Of a stretch of 64,000 nucleotides of DNA, positions 21,849-29,996 are shown piece by piece. Source of the DNA: Burkholderia diffusa (GTDB lineage Bacteria; Pseudomonadota; Gammaproteobacteria; Burkholderiales; Burkholderiaceae). The stretch covers positions 105,361 through 169,360 of the forward strand of contig NZ_CABVPN010000018.1 of the NCBI RefSeq assembly GCF_902499115.1. Direction: 5' to 3'. Within the stretch, counting starts at the first letter, position 1. Each line of letters opens with the position of its first letter. Under the pieces are notes generated by a model. The model did no database searches. It was not told where the DNA came from and worked only from the letters and a program-made list of their open reading frames with translations. The translations under genes and the position numbers were made by a program.

Positions 21849-21854
21849 TATAAT
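21849..21854 (+). promoter_or_regulatory. Probable -10 of the FKBP gene
   Basis: A perfect TATAAT 25 bases before ATG 21879. TTGAGA at 21829-21834 is a -35 candidate but the spacing is only 14 bases. The -35 side lies within the start of the divergent oxygenase gene. Confidence 0.4.
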
Positions 21855-21878
21855 GAGACTTGTATTTGGGAGAATTGG

Positions 21879-22427
21879 ATGAAAATCGCAAAAAACACCG
21901 TCGTGTCGGTCGCTTACAAGCTGTCGGATGCGCAAGGCAATCTGATCGAGGAAAGCGACGAGCCGATGGTTTATCTGCACGGCGGCTATGATGGCACGTT
22001 CCCCAAGATCGAGGAACAGCTCGACGGCCAGGAGCCCGGTTACCAGGCGCAGGTTCAGCTCGAGCCGCAGGACGCGTTCGGCGACTACGATCCCGAACTC
22101 GTGAAGATCGAGCCGCGCGATCGTTTTCCCGAGCCGATCGAAGTGGGCATGCAGTTCGAAGGCACGCCGGAAGACGGCGACGAGGAAGTGGATTCGCTGA
22201 TCTACACGGTCACGGACATCGCCGAGGACAAGGTCGTGCTCGACGGCAACCACCCGCTTGCGGGCATGGCGCTGCGATTCGCACTGACGGTCAAGGACGT
22301 TCGCGAAGCGACCGAAGACGAGATCGAGCATGAGCACGCGCATGGCGCGGAAGGCCTCGAAATCGTCGACGAGGACGAAGACGAGGACGAGGAAGGCGAC
22401 GCACCGTCAGGGCGTACCCTGCACTGA
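21879..22427 (+). CDS. FKBP-type peptidyl-prolyl isomerase, SlyD/SlpA type
   Basis: A 182-residue FKBP prolyl isomerase with an inserted IF chaperone domain, as in SlyD. VSVAYKLSDAQGNLIEES is the FKBP start, YLHGGYDGTFPKIEEQLDGQ the flap/active-site region, and the LEPQDAFGDYDP to GNHPLAGMALRF span covers IF plus FKBP end. The tail is very acidic (EDEDEDEE) and carries a few His, but lacks the Cys/His nickel-rich tail of E. coli SlyD. Cytoplasmic. Its 3' end overlaps the convergent metallophosphoesterase gene by 21 bases. Confidence 0.92.
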   Translation: MKIAKNTVVSVAYKLSDAQGNLIEESDEPMVYLHGGYDGTFPKIEEQLDGQEPGYQAQVQLEPQDAFGDYDPELVKIEPRDRFPEPIEVGMQFEGTPEDGDEEVDSLIYTVTDIAEDKVVLDGNHPLAGMALRFALTVKDVREATEDEIEHEHAHGAEGLEIVDEDEDEDEEGDAPSGRTLH

Positions 22428-23678
22428 GCTGGCAGGCAGGCCGGGCGCCGGCCCTGAAGCAGGGCGCGGCGCGGGCCACGAAGCGCCGTCCGGTGTCGTG
22501 CCGTCGCCTTGAAGCGGCGGCGCGACCGACGACGAGTCGGGCAATGCCGGCAAGGCCGGGATCTCCGGCATCTGCGGCAGCGGGACGTTATCGCGCGGCA
22601 CGACCGGCAGCGCGGGCGGGGTCGGCAGATTCTTCGGGACGTCCTGCACGCTCACGTTGAAGATCGTCTGCCGTGCCGGTGACACGTTGACCTTCACCCA
22701 CTGATTCGCCGGATGACGCGGTCCGATCGCGACACGCGTCACATTTCCCACCAGCACGCCGTCGTCCGCATGCAGCGGGCGATCGATCAGGAAGCCGTTC
22801 GCAAGCGGCTCGCTGCTCGCGTGCACCACCAGGATCGGGCCGCGGAATACCGCCGCCGCCTTCACCAGTGTTCGTTTCAGTTCACGAAAACCGTCGCGGA
22901 CGCGCGGCCGGTTGAAACGCAACCACGCAAAGCGTTCGGCACGCTCATAGCGATCGAACTGCGGATCGCCTTCGAAAATCACCACGATCGCGCGCGCTTC
23001 GTGCCGCTTCGCATATTCGGCCGCGTGGTCGATCCAGAAGCCGTTCGCGATGATGCGGTCCTCGAATTCGCCGTTCCGCCCGCCGGCCGTCAGATAGTGG
23101 TTGTTCGGTGCCGGTGCGTTCAGCGCGACGTAGACGACATCGTCATGCAGCCAGCGCGCGTTTTCGCGATAGGGCCGGAACCGGGCGACCTCACTTTCGC
23201 GCGTGATCTGCAGCGCGCCGGGGTCGGGCAGCGCCGCGTCGGCCAGCAGCGTCTGACGCAGGAAGTCCAGACGTTCGACCGGGTCGTAGTTGCCGCCGGC
23301 CGCCGTGTTGCACGTTACCCAGTCGTCGTGGCCGGGAAGGAACACGAGTGGCACGCGAGATGCGTCGAGGATCGCGCCGCGCTGCGTATACAGCGAGTCG
23401 CGGCACGCTTCCTTCGCGCCCTTGATGTTGCCCGCATAGACGACGAAGGCCAGATTGCGCTCGCGCGCGATCGATTCGAACAGCCGTTGCGCGGCTGGCT
23501 CGTCGGCCGGCGTATCGATGACGCCCGACACGACCGCGAACGAGTAGGGGGCGGCGGCACGTTTGGGCGGCGCGGCCAGCGCGCCGGCCTGCGCCAGCGC
23601 GAGCACCGCCGCGGCCAGCGCCGCCGTGGCGCGGGCCGGCCAACCCGACGGGGTGCGCTTATGCGTGCCCGTCGGCAT
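22407..23678 (-). CDS. Exported calcineurin-like metallophosphoesterase-fold protein
   Basis: A 423-residue protein with a signal peptide (TAALAAAVLALAQAGALAAP) and a region resembling the calcineurin-like phosphoesterase fold: VVSGVIDT, VVYAGNIKGAKEAC, VFLPGHDDWVTC and ILVVHASSEPL. Some usual metal ligands are changed: the expected Asp-x-His at the first motif is absent, and GNxx replaces GDxx at the second. Activity is therefore doubtful. The C-terminal 80 residues are Pro-rich. The start ATG 23678 lies within the end of mutS (20-base overlap), suggesting translational coupling to mutS. Convergent overlap with the FKBP gene at the other end. Confidence 0.75.
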   Translation of the reverse strand: MPTGTHKRTPSGWPARATAALAAAVLALAQAGALAAPPKRAAAPYSFAVVSGVIDTPADEPAAQRLFESIARERNLAFVVYAGNIKGAKEACRDSLYTQRGAILDASRVPLVFLPGHDDWVTCNTAAGGNYDPVERLDFLRQTLLADAALPDPGALQITRESEVARFRPYRENARWLHDDVVYVALNAPAPNNHYLTAGGRNGEFEDRIIANGFWIDHAAEYAKRHEARAIVVIFEGDPQFDRYERAERFAWLRFNRPRVRDGFRELKRTLVKAAAVFRGPILVVHASSEPLANGFLIDRPLHADDGVLVGNVTRVAIGPRHPANQWVKVNVSPARQTIFNVSVQDVPKNLPTPPALPVVPRDNVPLPQMPEIPALPALPDSSSVAPPLQGDGTTPDGASWPAPRPASGPAPGLPASSVQGTP

Positions 23679-26316
23679 CGTGCGAGCGGACGAGCGTGCG
23701 CAGTTCGTACAGCAGGTCGAGCGCGTCGCGCGGCTTGAGGTCGTCGGGATCGATGTCGCGCAGCCTTTCGAGTGCCGGATGCGGGATGTTGGACGGTGGA
23801 GGCGCATCCGCGCATTCGAGTTCGTCGGTCACGGCGGGCGGCGCGCTGAACAGGTCGAGCTGCGGCGTATGCTGCGTGGCCGACTGTTGTTCGAGATACG
23901 CGAGATGCTTGCGCGCGGCGCGGATCACCGGTGCCGGCACGCCCGCGAGTTGTGCAACCTGCAGCCCGTAGCTCTGGTTCGCCGGGCCTTCGTTGACCGC
24001 GTGCAGGAACACGATGCCGTGACCGTGCTCCACGGCCGACAGGTGGACGTTGGCCGCTTGGGGGAATTCGGCGGGCAGTTGCGTCAACTCGAAGTAATGC
24101 GTCGCGAACAGCGTGTAGCAGCCGTTTTGCGCCAGCAGATGACGCGCGATGGCCCATGCGAGCGCGAGGCCGTCGAACGTCGACGTGCCGCGGCCGATTT
24201 CGTCCATCAGCACGAGGCTCTGCGGTGTCGCGTCGTTCAGGATCGCAGCCGCTTCGGTCATCTCGACCATGAAGGTCGAGCGGCCGCCGGCGAGGTCGTC
24301 GGCCGCGCCGATTCGCGTGAATATCCGGTCGATCGGGCCGAAGCAGGCCGACTTCGCCGGCACGTAGCTGCCGACGTATGCCATCAGCGCGATCAGCGCC
24401 GTCTGCCGCATGAAGGTCGACTTACCGCCCATGTTCGGGCCGGTGATCAGCAGCAGTTTGCGCTCGGCGCCGAACCGGCAGTCGTTCGCGATGAACTGCT
24501 CGACCTGCGCTTCGACGACGGGGTGACGCCCCTGTTCGATTTCGATGCCGATTTCGTCGGTGAAGGCGGGTGCGACCCAGTCGAGCGTGCGGGCGCGCTC
24601 GGCGAACGCGGCGAGCACGTCGAGCTCCGCGAGCGCCGACGCGACGCGCTGACACTCGGCAATGAACGGCAGCAGAGCCTGCAGTACGCCGTCGTACAGC
24701 GCGCGCTCGCGGGCCAGCGCGCGTTCCTGCGCGGACAGCGCCTTGTCCTCGAAAGTCTTCAGTTCGGGCGTGATGTAGCGCTCGGCATTCTTCAGCGTCT
24801 GGCGGCGGCGATAGTCGTCGGGCACCTTGTCGGTCTGGCCGCGCGTGACCTCGATGTAGAAGCCGTGCACCTTGTTGTATTCGACGCGCAGGTTCGCGAT
24901 GCCCGTGCGGGTACGCTCACGCGCCTCGAGATCGATCAGGAACTGCCCGCAGTTCTCGGAGATGTCGCGCAGCTCGTCGAGGTCCGCATCGTAGCCGCGC
25001 GCGATCACGCCGCCGTCGCGCACCATTGCGGCAGGCTCTGGGGCGATCGCGCTCGTCAGCAGGTCGAGACATTCGGCGGGCGGCTCGAGCGCCGCGTCGA
25101 TGCGCGTGAGCGCATCCGCGTTCGCGACGATCGCGCCGATGCGTTCGCGCAGCGCGGGCAGCGCGGCGAACGTGTCGCGCAGGCTCGACAGATCGCGCGG
25201 GCGCGCGGACATCAGCGCGAGACGCCCGGTGATCCGTTCGACGTCCGCAATCTGGCGCAGTGCGGTTCGCAGGGCGTCGAGGCTCGCGTTCACGGGCGCT
25301 TCGAGCAGTGCGCCGATCGCTTGCTGGCGTGACTGTGCGGCGACGGACGCGCGCGTCGGGTGATGCAGCCAGTGACGCAGCAGGCGGCTGCCCATCGTCG
25401 TGCAGCATGTGTCGAGCAGCGAGTACAGCGTTGGCGATTCGGTGCCGCGCAGCGTTTCGGTCAGTTCGAGGTTGCGGCGCGTTGCCGGATCGAGCCCGAT
25501 GTATTCGGTTTCGTTCTCGACCTTCAGGCTGCGCACGTGACGCAGCTGCTGACCCTGCGTGGCGGCCGCGTACAGCAGCAGTGCGCCGGCAGCTCCGCAT
25601 GCGCTCGTCAGCGAATGCGCGCCGAAGCCGTCGAGGCCCGCGACGTCGAGCTGGTCGCACAGGCGCTGCGTGCCCGACGCGATATCGAAATGCCATGCCG
25701 GCACGCGCTTGATCGCACCGGCGCCGGCGGGCACGGCGTCGGTCGTGCCGTCCGCCGTGAGGATCTCGGCCGGCCGGATGCGTTCGAGCGCGGCGCCGAG
25801 CTGCTCGGGTTCGATTTCGGCGAGCCGTAGCGCGCCGCTTGCGAGGTTCAGCCACGCGAGGCCGATGTTGACCGCCACGCCACGCTTGTTGTGGCCCGCG
25901 CACATCGCGAGCAGGTAGACGTCGTTCTTGTCGGACAGCAGCGCCGCGTCGGTCAGCGTGCCGGGCGTGACGACGCGCACGACCTTGCGCTCGACTGGCC
26001 CCTTCGACGTCGCAGGGTCGCCGATCTGCTCGCAGATCGCGACCGATTCGCCCATCTTCACGAGCTTCGCCAGATACTGTTCGACCGCGTGATGCGGGAC
26101 GCCGGCCATCTTGATCGGCGTGCCGGCCGATGCGCCGCGCTGCGTGAGGGTTAGATCGAGCAGACGCGCCGCTTTCGCCGCATCCTCGAAGAACAGTTCG
26201 TAGAAGTCGCCCATCCGGTAGAAGACGAGCGTGTCGGGGTGATCGGCCTTGATGCGCAGGTACTGCTGCATCATTGGCGTGACGGTTGCAGGTGCGGCCG
26301 TGGGTGGCGTGCTCAT
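23659..26316 (-). CDS. mutS: DNA mismatch repair protein MutS
   Basis: Recognises mismatches and starts methyl-independent or MutH-dependent repair. The 885-residue length is normal. TPMMQQYLRIKADHPD opens the mismatch-binding domain with MGDFYELFFEDA, where the Phe-x-Glu (FYE) contacts the mismatch. The C-terminal ATPase has GPNMGGKSTFMRQ (Walker A), LVLMDEIGRGTSTFDG (Walker B/signature) and FATHYFELT (switch His). The C-terminal dimer/tetramer helix is present. The first about 13 residues (MSTPPTAAPATV) are unlike those of a relic copy at 28456-28527. The metallophosphoesterase start overlaps its stop. Confidence 0.98.
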   Translation of the reverse strand: MSTPPTAAPATVTPMMQQYLRIKADHPDTLVFYRMGDFYELFFEDAAKAARLLDLTLTQRGASAGTPIKMAGVPHHAVEQYLAKLVKMGESVAICEQIGDPATSKGPVERKVVRVVTPGTLTDAALLSDKNDVYLLAMCAGHNKRGVAVNIGLAWLNLASGALRLAEIEPEQLGAALERIRPAEILTADGTTDAVPAGAGAIKRVPAWHFDIASGTQRLCDQLDVAGLDGFGAHSLTSACGAAGALLLYAAATQGQQLRHVRSLKVENETEYIGLDPATRRNLELTETLRGTESPTLYSLLDTCCTTMGSRLLRHWLHHPTRASVAAQSRQQAIGALLEAPVNASLDALRTALRQIADVERITGRLALMSARPRDLSSLRDTFAALPALRERIGAIVANADALTRIDAALEPPAECLDLLTSAIAPEPAAMVRDGGVIARGYDADLDELRDISENCGQFLIDLEARERTRTGIANLRVEYNKVHGFYIEVTRGQTDKVPDDYRRRQTLKNAERYITPELKTFEDKALSAQERALARERALYDGVLQALLPFIAECQRVASALAELDVLAAFAERARTLDWVAPAFTDEIGIEIEQGRHPVVEAQVEQFIANDCRFGAERKLLLITGPNMGGKSTFMRQTALIALMAYVGSYVPAKSACFGPIDRIFTRIGAADDLAGGRSTFMVEMTEAAAILNDATPQSLVLMDEIGRGTSTFDGLALAWAIARHLLAQNGCYTLFATHYFELTQLPAEFPQAANVHLSAVEHGHGIVFLHAVNEGPANQSYGLQVAQLAGVPAPVIRAARKHLAYLEQQSATQHTPQLDLFSAPPAVTDELECADAPPPSNIPHPALERLRDIDPDDLKPRDALDLLYELRTLVRSHDADGHA

Positions 26317-26396
26317 GTGATCGGGAAAAGTTGCTTTGGTTGCCCAAGTTTACCAGCGGCCCGAACCGGACACCTCGAAGTTCGCCATTCGGCCAG
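26254..26396. repeat. mutS 5' end, left copy of a diverged direct repeat
   Basis: Covers the first 21 or so codons of mutS and about 80 bases of its upstream region. It aligns in the same orientation with 28465-28612. Shared blocks include TACTGCTGCATCATTGGCGT (identical), GTGNTCAT-GATC, and TTGCCCAAGTTTNCCAGCGG. The two copies bracket the LysR/SDR pair. Confidence 0.85.
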
Positions 26397-26489
26397 TTGT
26401 CGCCGATAACCTTTGACACGGTGTCGTCCAGTGAGTGGGAAGGACGATACGGTGTGCGCGATATTTGCGAAATGGATTTGCTTGAGATC

Positions 26490-26513
26490 CATCATTGCGG
26501 CAATGCAATGATG
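26490..26513. other. Inverted repeat 3' of the LysR gene
   Basis: CATCATTGC / GCAATGATG, nine-base perfect arms with a six-base loop, about 40 bases beyond the LysR stop. No T-run follows on the minus strand, so terminator function is uncertain. Confidence 0.4.
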
Positions 26514-26552
26514 CTCGGCCATCCAGAGTGTGGGCTCATCCTCGCCACTGCG

Positions 26553-27470
26553 TTACTTCGGCCATCGCCATGACGGCTCCGAGAGATGCTCCGCAAAATA
26601 GTCGGACAGCACCGCCACCTTCGCCGGACGTGCACGCGCCGATGGCGTGACGAAGTAAAGACCGCCCTTCGTCAGCGACCAGTCGGTGAGGATCGCCTCA
26701 AGGCGGCCATCGGTCAGATATTCGCTGGCGACGAATTCGGGCAACTCGGCAATTGCGAGGCCGTCGAGCAGCGTGGGCAGCAGCGCATCGGAATTCGTCA
26801 CGCGCAACGGGCCGGTCGGCTTGACCGGCTCCTCCTCGCCTGCAGCGTTCGTGAAGCGCCACAAATCGCTGCGCGCGCGATACGCGTATGAAAGGCATGG
26901 CCGGTCCGCCAGCTCGCGCGGATGCGCGGGCCGCCCTTCGCGCTTCAGGTACGCGGGCGACGCCACCACGAATTGTGTGACCGGGCACAGGCGTCGTGCC
27001 ACCAGCGACGAATCAGGCAGCGCGGCAATGCGCAGTGCGGCGTCAAACCCATCGGCAACCAGATCGACTGACGCATCCGAAAGATGCAGGTCGATCGACA
27101 CCTCCGGATACGCGCGAAAAAACGCGGGCAGCAGCGGCGCGACCCAGCGCAGCCCGAACGACATCGGTACAGCCAGGCGCACCAGTCCGCGCGGCTGCAC
27201 CGACATTTCGCGCGCGGCGCTTTCTGCTTCTTCGGCCTGACGGTAGATCTCTCCGGCCTTATCGCAGATCGTCCGGCCGAACTCGGTGAGCGAGAGTTGG
27301 CGCGACGTGCGGTTGAAGAGCCGCGCGCCCAACCGGTCTTCGAGACGGGCGACGCCCCGCGAGACCGTCGCCACCGACACGCCCATCGCGCGCGCCGCGG
27401 CCGCGAACGATCCTTCCTCCGCGACCTTCGCGAACATAGCAAGTCCTTCGAAATCAGGCAGCTTCGCCAT
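26553..27470 (-). CDS. LysR-family transcriptional regulator
   Basis: A 305-residue LysR-type regulator. The N-terminal winged HTH (about residues 1-65) shows FAAAARAMGVSVATVSRGVARLEDRLGARLF-type spacing with the NRTSRQLSLTEFG recognition wing. The remainder is a periplasmic-binding-like effector domain (VRLAVPMSFGLRWVAPLLP, VVASPAYLKREG). The class resembles the many LysR regulators paired with short-chain dehydrogenases or small-molecule efflux genes. It is divergent from the SDR gene over 141 bases that contain a perfect palindrome, so it probably controls that gene and itself. The inducer is unknown. Confidence 0.92.
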   Translation of the reverse strand: MAKLPDFEGLAMFAKVAEEGSFAAAARAMGVSVATVSRGVARLEDRLGARLFNRTSRQLSLTEFGRTICDKAGEIYRQAEEAESAAREMSVQPRGLVRLAVPMSFGLRWVAPLLPAFFRAYPEVSIDLHLSDASVDLVADGFDAALRIAALPDSSLVARRLCPVTQFVVASPAYLKREGRPAHPRELADRPCLSYAYRARSDLWRFTNAAGEEEPVKPTGPLRVTNSDALLPTLLDGLAIAELPEFVASEYLTDGRLEAILTDWSLTKGGLYFVTPSARARPAKVAVLSDYFAEHLSEPSWRWPK

Positions 27471-27499
27471 TTCCCCTCATCTTTTCATTTTTGCAACGT

Positions 27500-27513
27500 T
27501 TGATTGCAATCAA
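27500..27513. promoter_or_regulatory. Palindromic candidate LysR operator overlapping an SDR promoter
   Basis: TTGATTGCAATCAA is a perfect 14-base palindrome in the divergent LysR/SDR gap. Its first half coincides with a possible -35 (TTGATT) with GATAAG 17 bases downstream at 27523-27528. LysR regulators typically bind such dyads between divergent genes. Confidence 0.55.
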
Positions 27514-27611
27514 TTCTATTTCGATAAGCCTTGGACGTCGATATTCTCCTCACATCGCAGCACGAAACACCGAACGCAGTCATCCACTTACCGAACGAAC
27601 GGAGAAGCACC

Positions 27612-28376
27612 ATGGCACGCAAGCTCGACAACAAGATTGCACTCGTTACCGGCGCAACCAGCGGCATCGGCCTCGCCACCGCACAGCGTTTCGCGGCAGA
27701 AGGCGCGCACGTCTACCTCACCGGCCGCCGTCAGGCTGAACTAGATGCCGCAGTGAAGGGCATCCGCGAAGCGGGCGGCAACGCGACGGGGGTACGAGTC
27801 GATTCCACAAAGCTGGGTGAGCTCGACGCGCTGTATGCGCAGATCAAGGAAGAACAGGGGCATCTCGACGTGCTGTTCGCCAACGCCGGCGGCGGTTCGA
27901 TGCTGCCGCTTGGCAGCATCACCGAAGAACACTACGACGACACCTTCGATCGCAATGTGAAGGGCGTGCTCTTCACGGTGCAAAAAGCGTTGCCGCTGCT
28001 CGCCGAGGGGGCGTCGGTGATTCTTACCGGTTCAACGGCAGGCAGCGCGGGCACGGCTGCATTCAGCGTGTATTCGGCTTCGAAAGCCGCGGTGCGCGCC
28101 TTCGTACGCAGCTGGATTCTCGATCTGAAGGATCGCCGCGTCCGGGTTAATACAATCAGCCCGGGTGCGACGCGCACGCCCGGCTTGCTCGACCTCGCCG
28201 GTGACGATGCAGTCCAACGCCAGGGTCTTGCCGATTACCTGGCTGCCCAGATCCCGATGGGGCGCCTCGGCGAGCCCGGAGAGATCGCAAGCGCTGCGTT
28301 GTTCCTTGCGTCGGACGACGCGAGCTTCGTGAACGGCATCGAGCTGTTCGTCGATGGCGGGCAGCAGCAGATCTAA
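27612..28376 (+). CDS. Short-chain dehydrogenase/reductase (SDR)
   Basis: A 254-residue classical SDR oxidoreductase. TGATSGIGLA (about residues 14-23) binds NAD(P); the basic GRR after the second strand favours NADP(H). NAGGGS is the NAG motif, GSTAGS holds the catalytic Ser, YSASKAA the catalytic Tyr and Lys, and NTISPGATRTPG the substrate-side loop. The C-terminus EPGEIASAALFLASDDASFVNG is typical of FabG-like SDRs. Substrate unknown. Start ATG 27612 with GGAGA upstream. Likely under the divergent LysR regulator. Confidence 0.93.
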   Translation: MARKLDNKIALVTGATSGIGLATAQRFAAEGAHVYLTGRRQAELDAAVKGIREAGGNATGVRVDSTKLGELDALYAQIKEEQGHLDVLFANAGGGSMLPLGSITEEHYDDTFDRNVKGVLFTVQKALPLLAEGASVILTGSTAGSAGTAAFSVYSASKAAVRAFVRSWILDLKDRRVRVNTISPGATRTPGLLDLAGDDAVQRQGLADYLAAQIPMGRLGEPGEIASAALFLASDDASFVNGIELFVDGGQQQI

Positions 28377-28455
28377 GCGCCTGCTGGATGTCTGTGACCG
28401 GTGGGTAACGGTCGATCCTCGAAAGAGCCAGCGTAGGTTCGTGCGCCGAGCCTTA

Positions 28456-28527
28456 TCAGGTAAGGCGCAGATACTGCTGCATCATTGGCGTGTGGCCTTC
28501 AAAGGCCTCGGGCGACAGCGTGGTCAT
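28456..28527 (-). pseudogene. mutS 5' relic (first codons only)
   Basis: A 23-codon remnant that starts ATG at 28527 and shares TPMMQQYLR in frame with the resident mutS, then runs into a TGA two codons later. The preceding residues (MTTLSPEAFEGH) differ from the resident N-terminus (MSTPPTAAPATV) but resemble a plausible alternative MutS N-terminus, so the relic seems to be a different allele. The homology continues upstream through the promoter region to about 28612. It is not expected to make a product. Confidence 0.85.
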
Positions 28528-28612
28528 AGATCCGGCATCAAGTTATTGCTTGAGTTGCCCAAGTTTGCCAGCGGCTTTGACGAATACGGTCGAAGTTGGC
28601 CGATAGGCCAGC
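28465..28612. repeat. mutS 5' region, right copy of the diverged direct repeat
   Basis: Diverged direct repeat of 26254-26396, same orientation. The homology breaks abruptly at 28465, after the codons for TPMMQQYLR, marking one recombination edge. The upstream edge is less sharp, near 28612-28640. Confidence 0.85.
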
Positions 28613-28989
28613 TGATCGCGCGATACGACTCCGTGTCCGGCAACAATTCTGGCTCGTGCGGCTTGGCCGGTCGGATGGTCCCAAGGGATAGCGCCGGTGC
28701 TCGTCTTGCCGGCATGACGCTTATCGATCAGCCAAGGCGGGCAGGTGGCCTGTCGACCAATCGGATCTCGATACGGGTTGCGGCGTCGTGCTGAAACTCA
28801 GTCCCGGCACTTGTTAGGAGGCCGCTGCGCCGTTGACCTGAGTCAATCGGGGGCGATCGACTCCGCTTAAAGTGAATTCACGTCGGAATTGATGGACGCG
28901 CGGCAAGGGATACGACGTGCGGTCCGCTACTGACGGAGCCGGCTCGGCAAATCGAGCTTCTGCAGGGAAGGCGTCGTGAAAGAGGCATC
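28613..28989. other. Non-coding stretch right of the mutS relic
   Basis: I see no supportable gene here. A plus-strand open frame (28354-28794) runs through the relic and has no recognisable domain. GAAAGAGG just before ATG 28990 is the ribosome site of the next gene. Confidence 0.6.
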
Positions 28990-29880
28990 ATGAGATCCCC
29001 ATCCTTTGCCATGCTTGCCGCATTATTCGCGGGGTGTGCCGCGTCGATGACCGCCAATGCGCAGACGTTGGACAAAATCTCCCGCTCCAATCAAATCGTT
29101 GTTTCGTACAGGGAAGCCGCCGTGCCGTTCAGCTACCTGCTGACACCGCATAAAGCCGTCGGCTTTTCGATGGACGTAACGGAAGCAATCGTCGACGACG
29201 TTCGCAAGGCGCTTCGCAGACCGGATCTGAAGGTCGCTTACGTGCCGGTCACCGGTCAAAATCGAATTCCGCTGCTCGTCAATGGCACCTACGATCTGGA
29301 GTGCGGGTCGACGACAAACACCTCGGCGCGCGGCAAGGACGTCGCGTTTTCGATCAATTATTTTTATGCCGGCACGCGGCTGATGGCAAAACGGGCGTCG
29401 CGCATTGGCGACTATGCCGACCTCACGCATAAGGCCGTCGTGACAGTCAGCGGGAGTACGAACGAAAAAACGCTGCGACGCCAACTCGAAGCGCAGCACA
29501 TCGATGCCGAAGTCGTGCTGACGAAGGACTACGCGGACGCACTAAAGATCGTCGCGGACGACAAAGCGGCAGCGCTCGCCCTCGATGACGTTCTGCTTTA
29601 TGGGCTCAGGGCCAACGCGGACGACCCGGGTACGTGGGCCGTGACGGGAGACGCGTTGCAGGTGGAGCCATACGCATGCATGGTGCGCAAAGACGATCCG
29701 GCGTTCAAGCGACTCGTCGATGGCACGCTCACTCGGCTCATGAAGAGTGGCGAATTCACTCGCCTGTACGCAAAATGGTTTGAATCACCTATTCCGCCAC
29801 ATGGTGCGAATCTTGACATGCCGATGAGCGCGGCACTAAAGGGAAATCTGGTCACGCGCAGCGATCGACCTGCGCAGTGA
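28990..29880 (+). CDS. Periplasmic amino-acid-binding protein (GltI-like), orphan
   Basis: A 296-residue solute-binding protein of the polar amino acid ABC family, closest in style to glutamate/aspartate-binding GltI. The signal peptide ends near SMTANAQ (about residue 25). VVSYREAAVPFSYL, VGFSMDVTEAI, the GTYDLECGSTTNT substrate site and VTVSGSTNEKTLRR are typical. No permease or ATPase gene is adjacent, so it must serve a distant transporter, act as a sensor, or be a stranded remnant. Codon use looks less GC-rich than the flanks. It converges with an AraC regulator gene. Confidence 0.88.
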   Translation: MRSPSFAMLAALFAGCAASMTANAQTLDKISRSNQIVVSYREAAVPFSYLLTPHKAVGFSMDVTEAIVDDVRKALRRPDLKVAYVPVTGQNRIPLLVNGTYDLECGSTTNTSARGKDVAFSINYFYAGTRLMAKRASRIGDYADLTHKAVVTVSGSTNEKTLRRQLEAQHIDAEVVLTKDYADALKIVADDKAAALALDDVLLYGLRANADDPGTWAVTGDALQVEPYACMVRKDDPAFKRLVDGTLTRLMKSGEFTRLYAKWFESPIPPHGANLDMPMSAALKGNLVTRSDRPAQ

Positions 29881-29996
29881 CGATCGATCGACGTGGCGCA
29901 GGTCTTGGCGTAGCTTTGTGCGCCAAGACTTGTCGGATCATGCCGGACAAGAAAGAGATGCCCGCTTGCGAAAGCGAGGCGTCGCTCATGCGGCCC

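Noticed and set aside
28354..28794. A 146-codon plus-strand frame over the mutS relic region
   Set aside because: It includes the end of the SDR gene and the antisense of the relic; no domain or good ribosome site.
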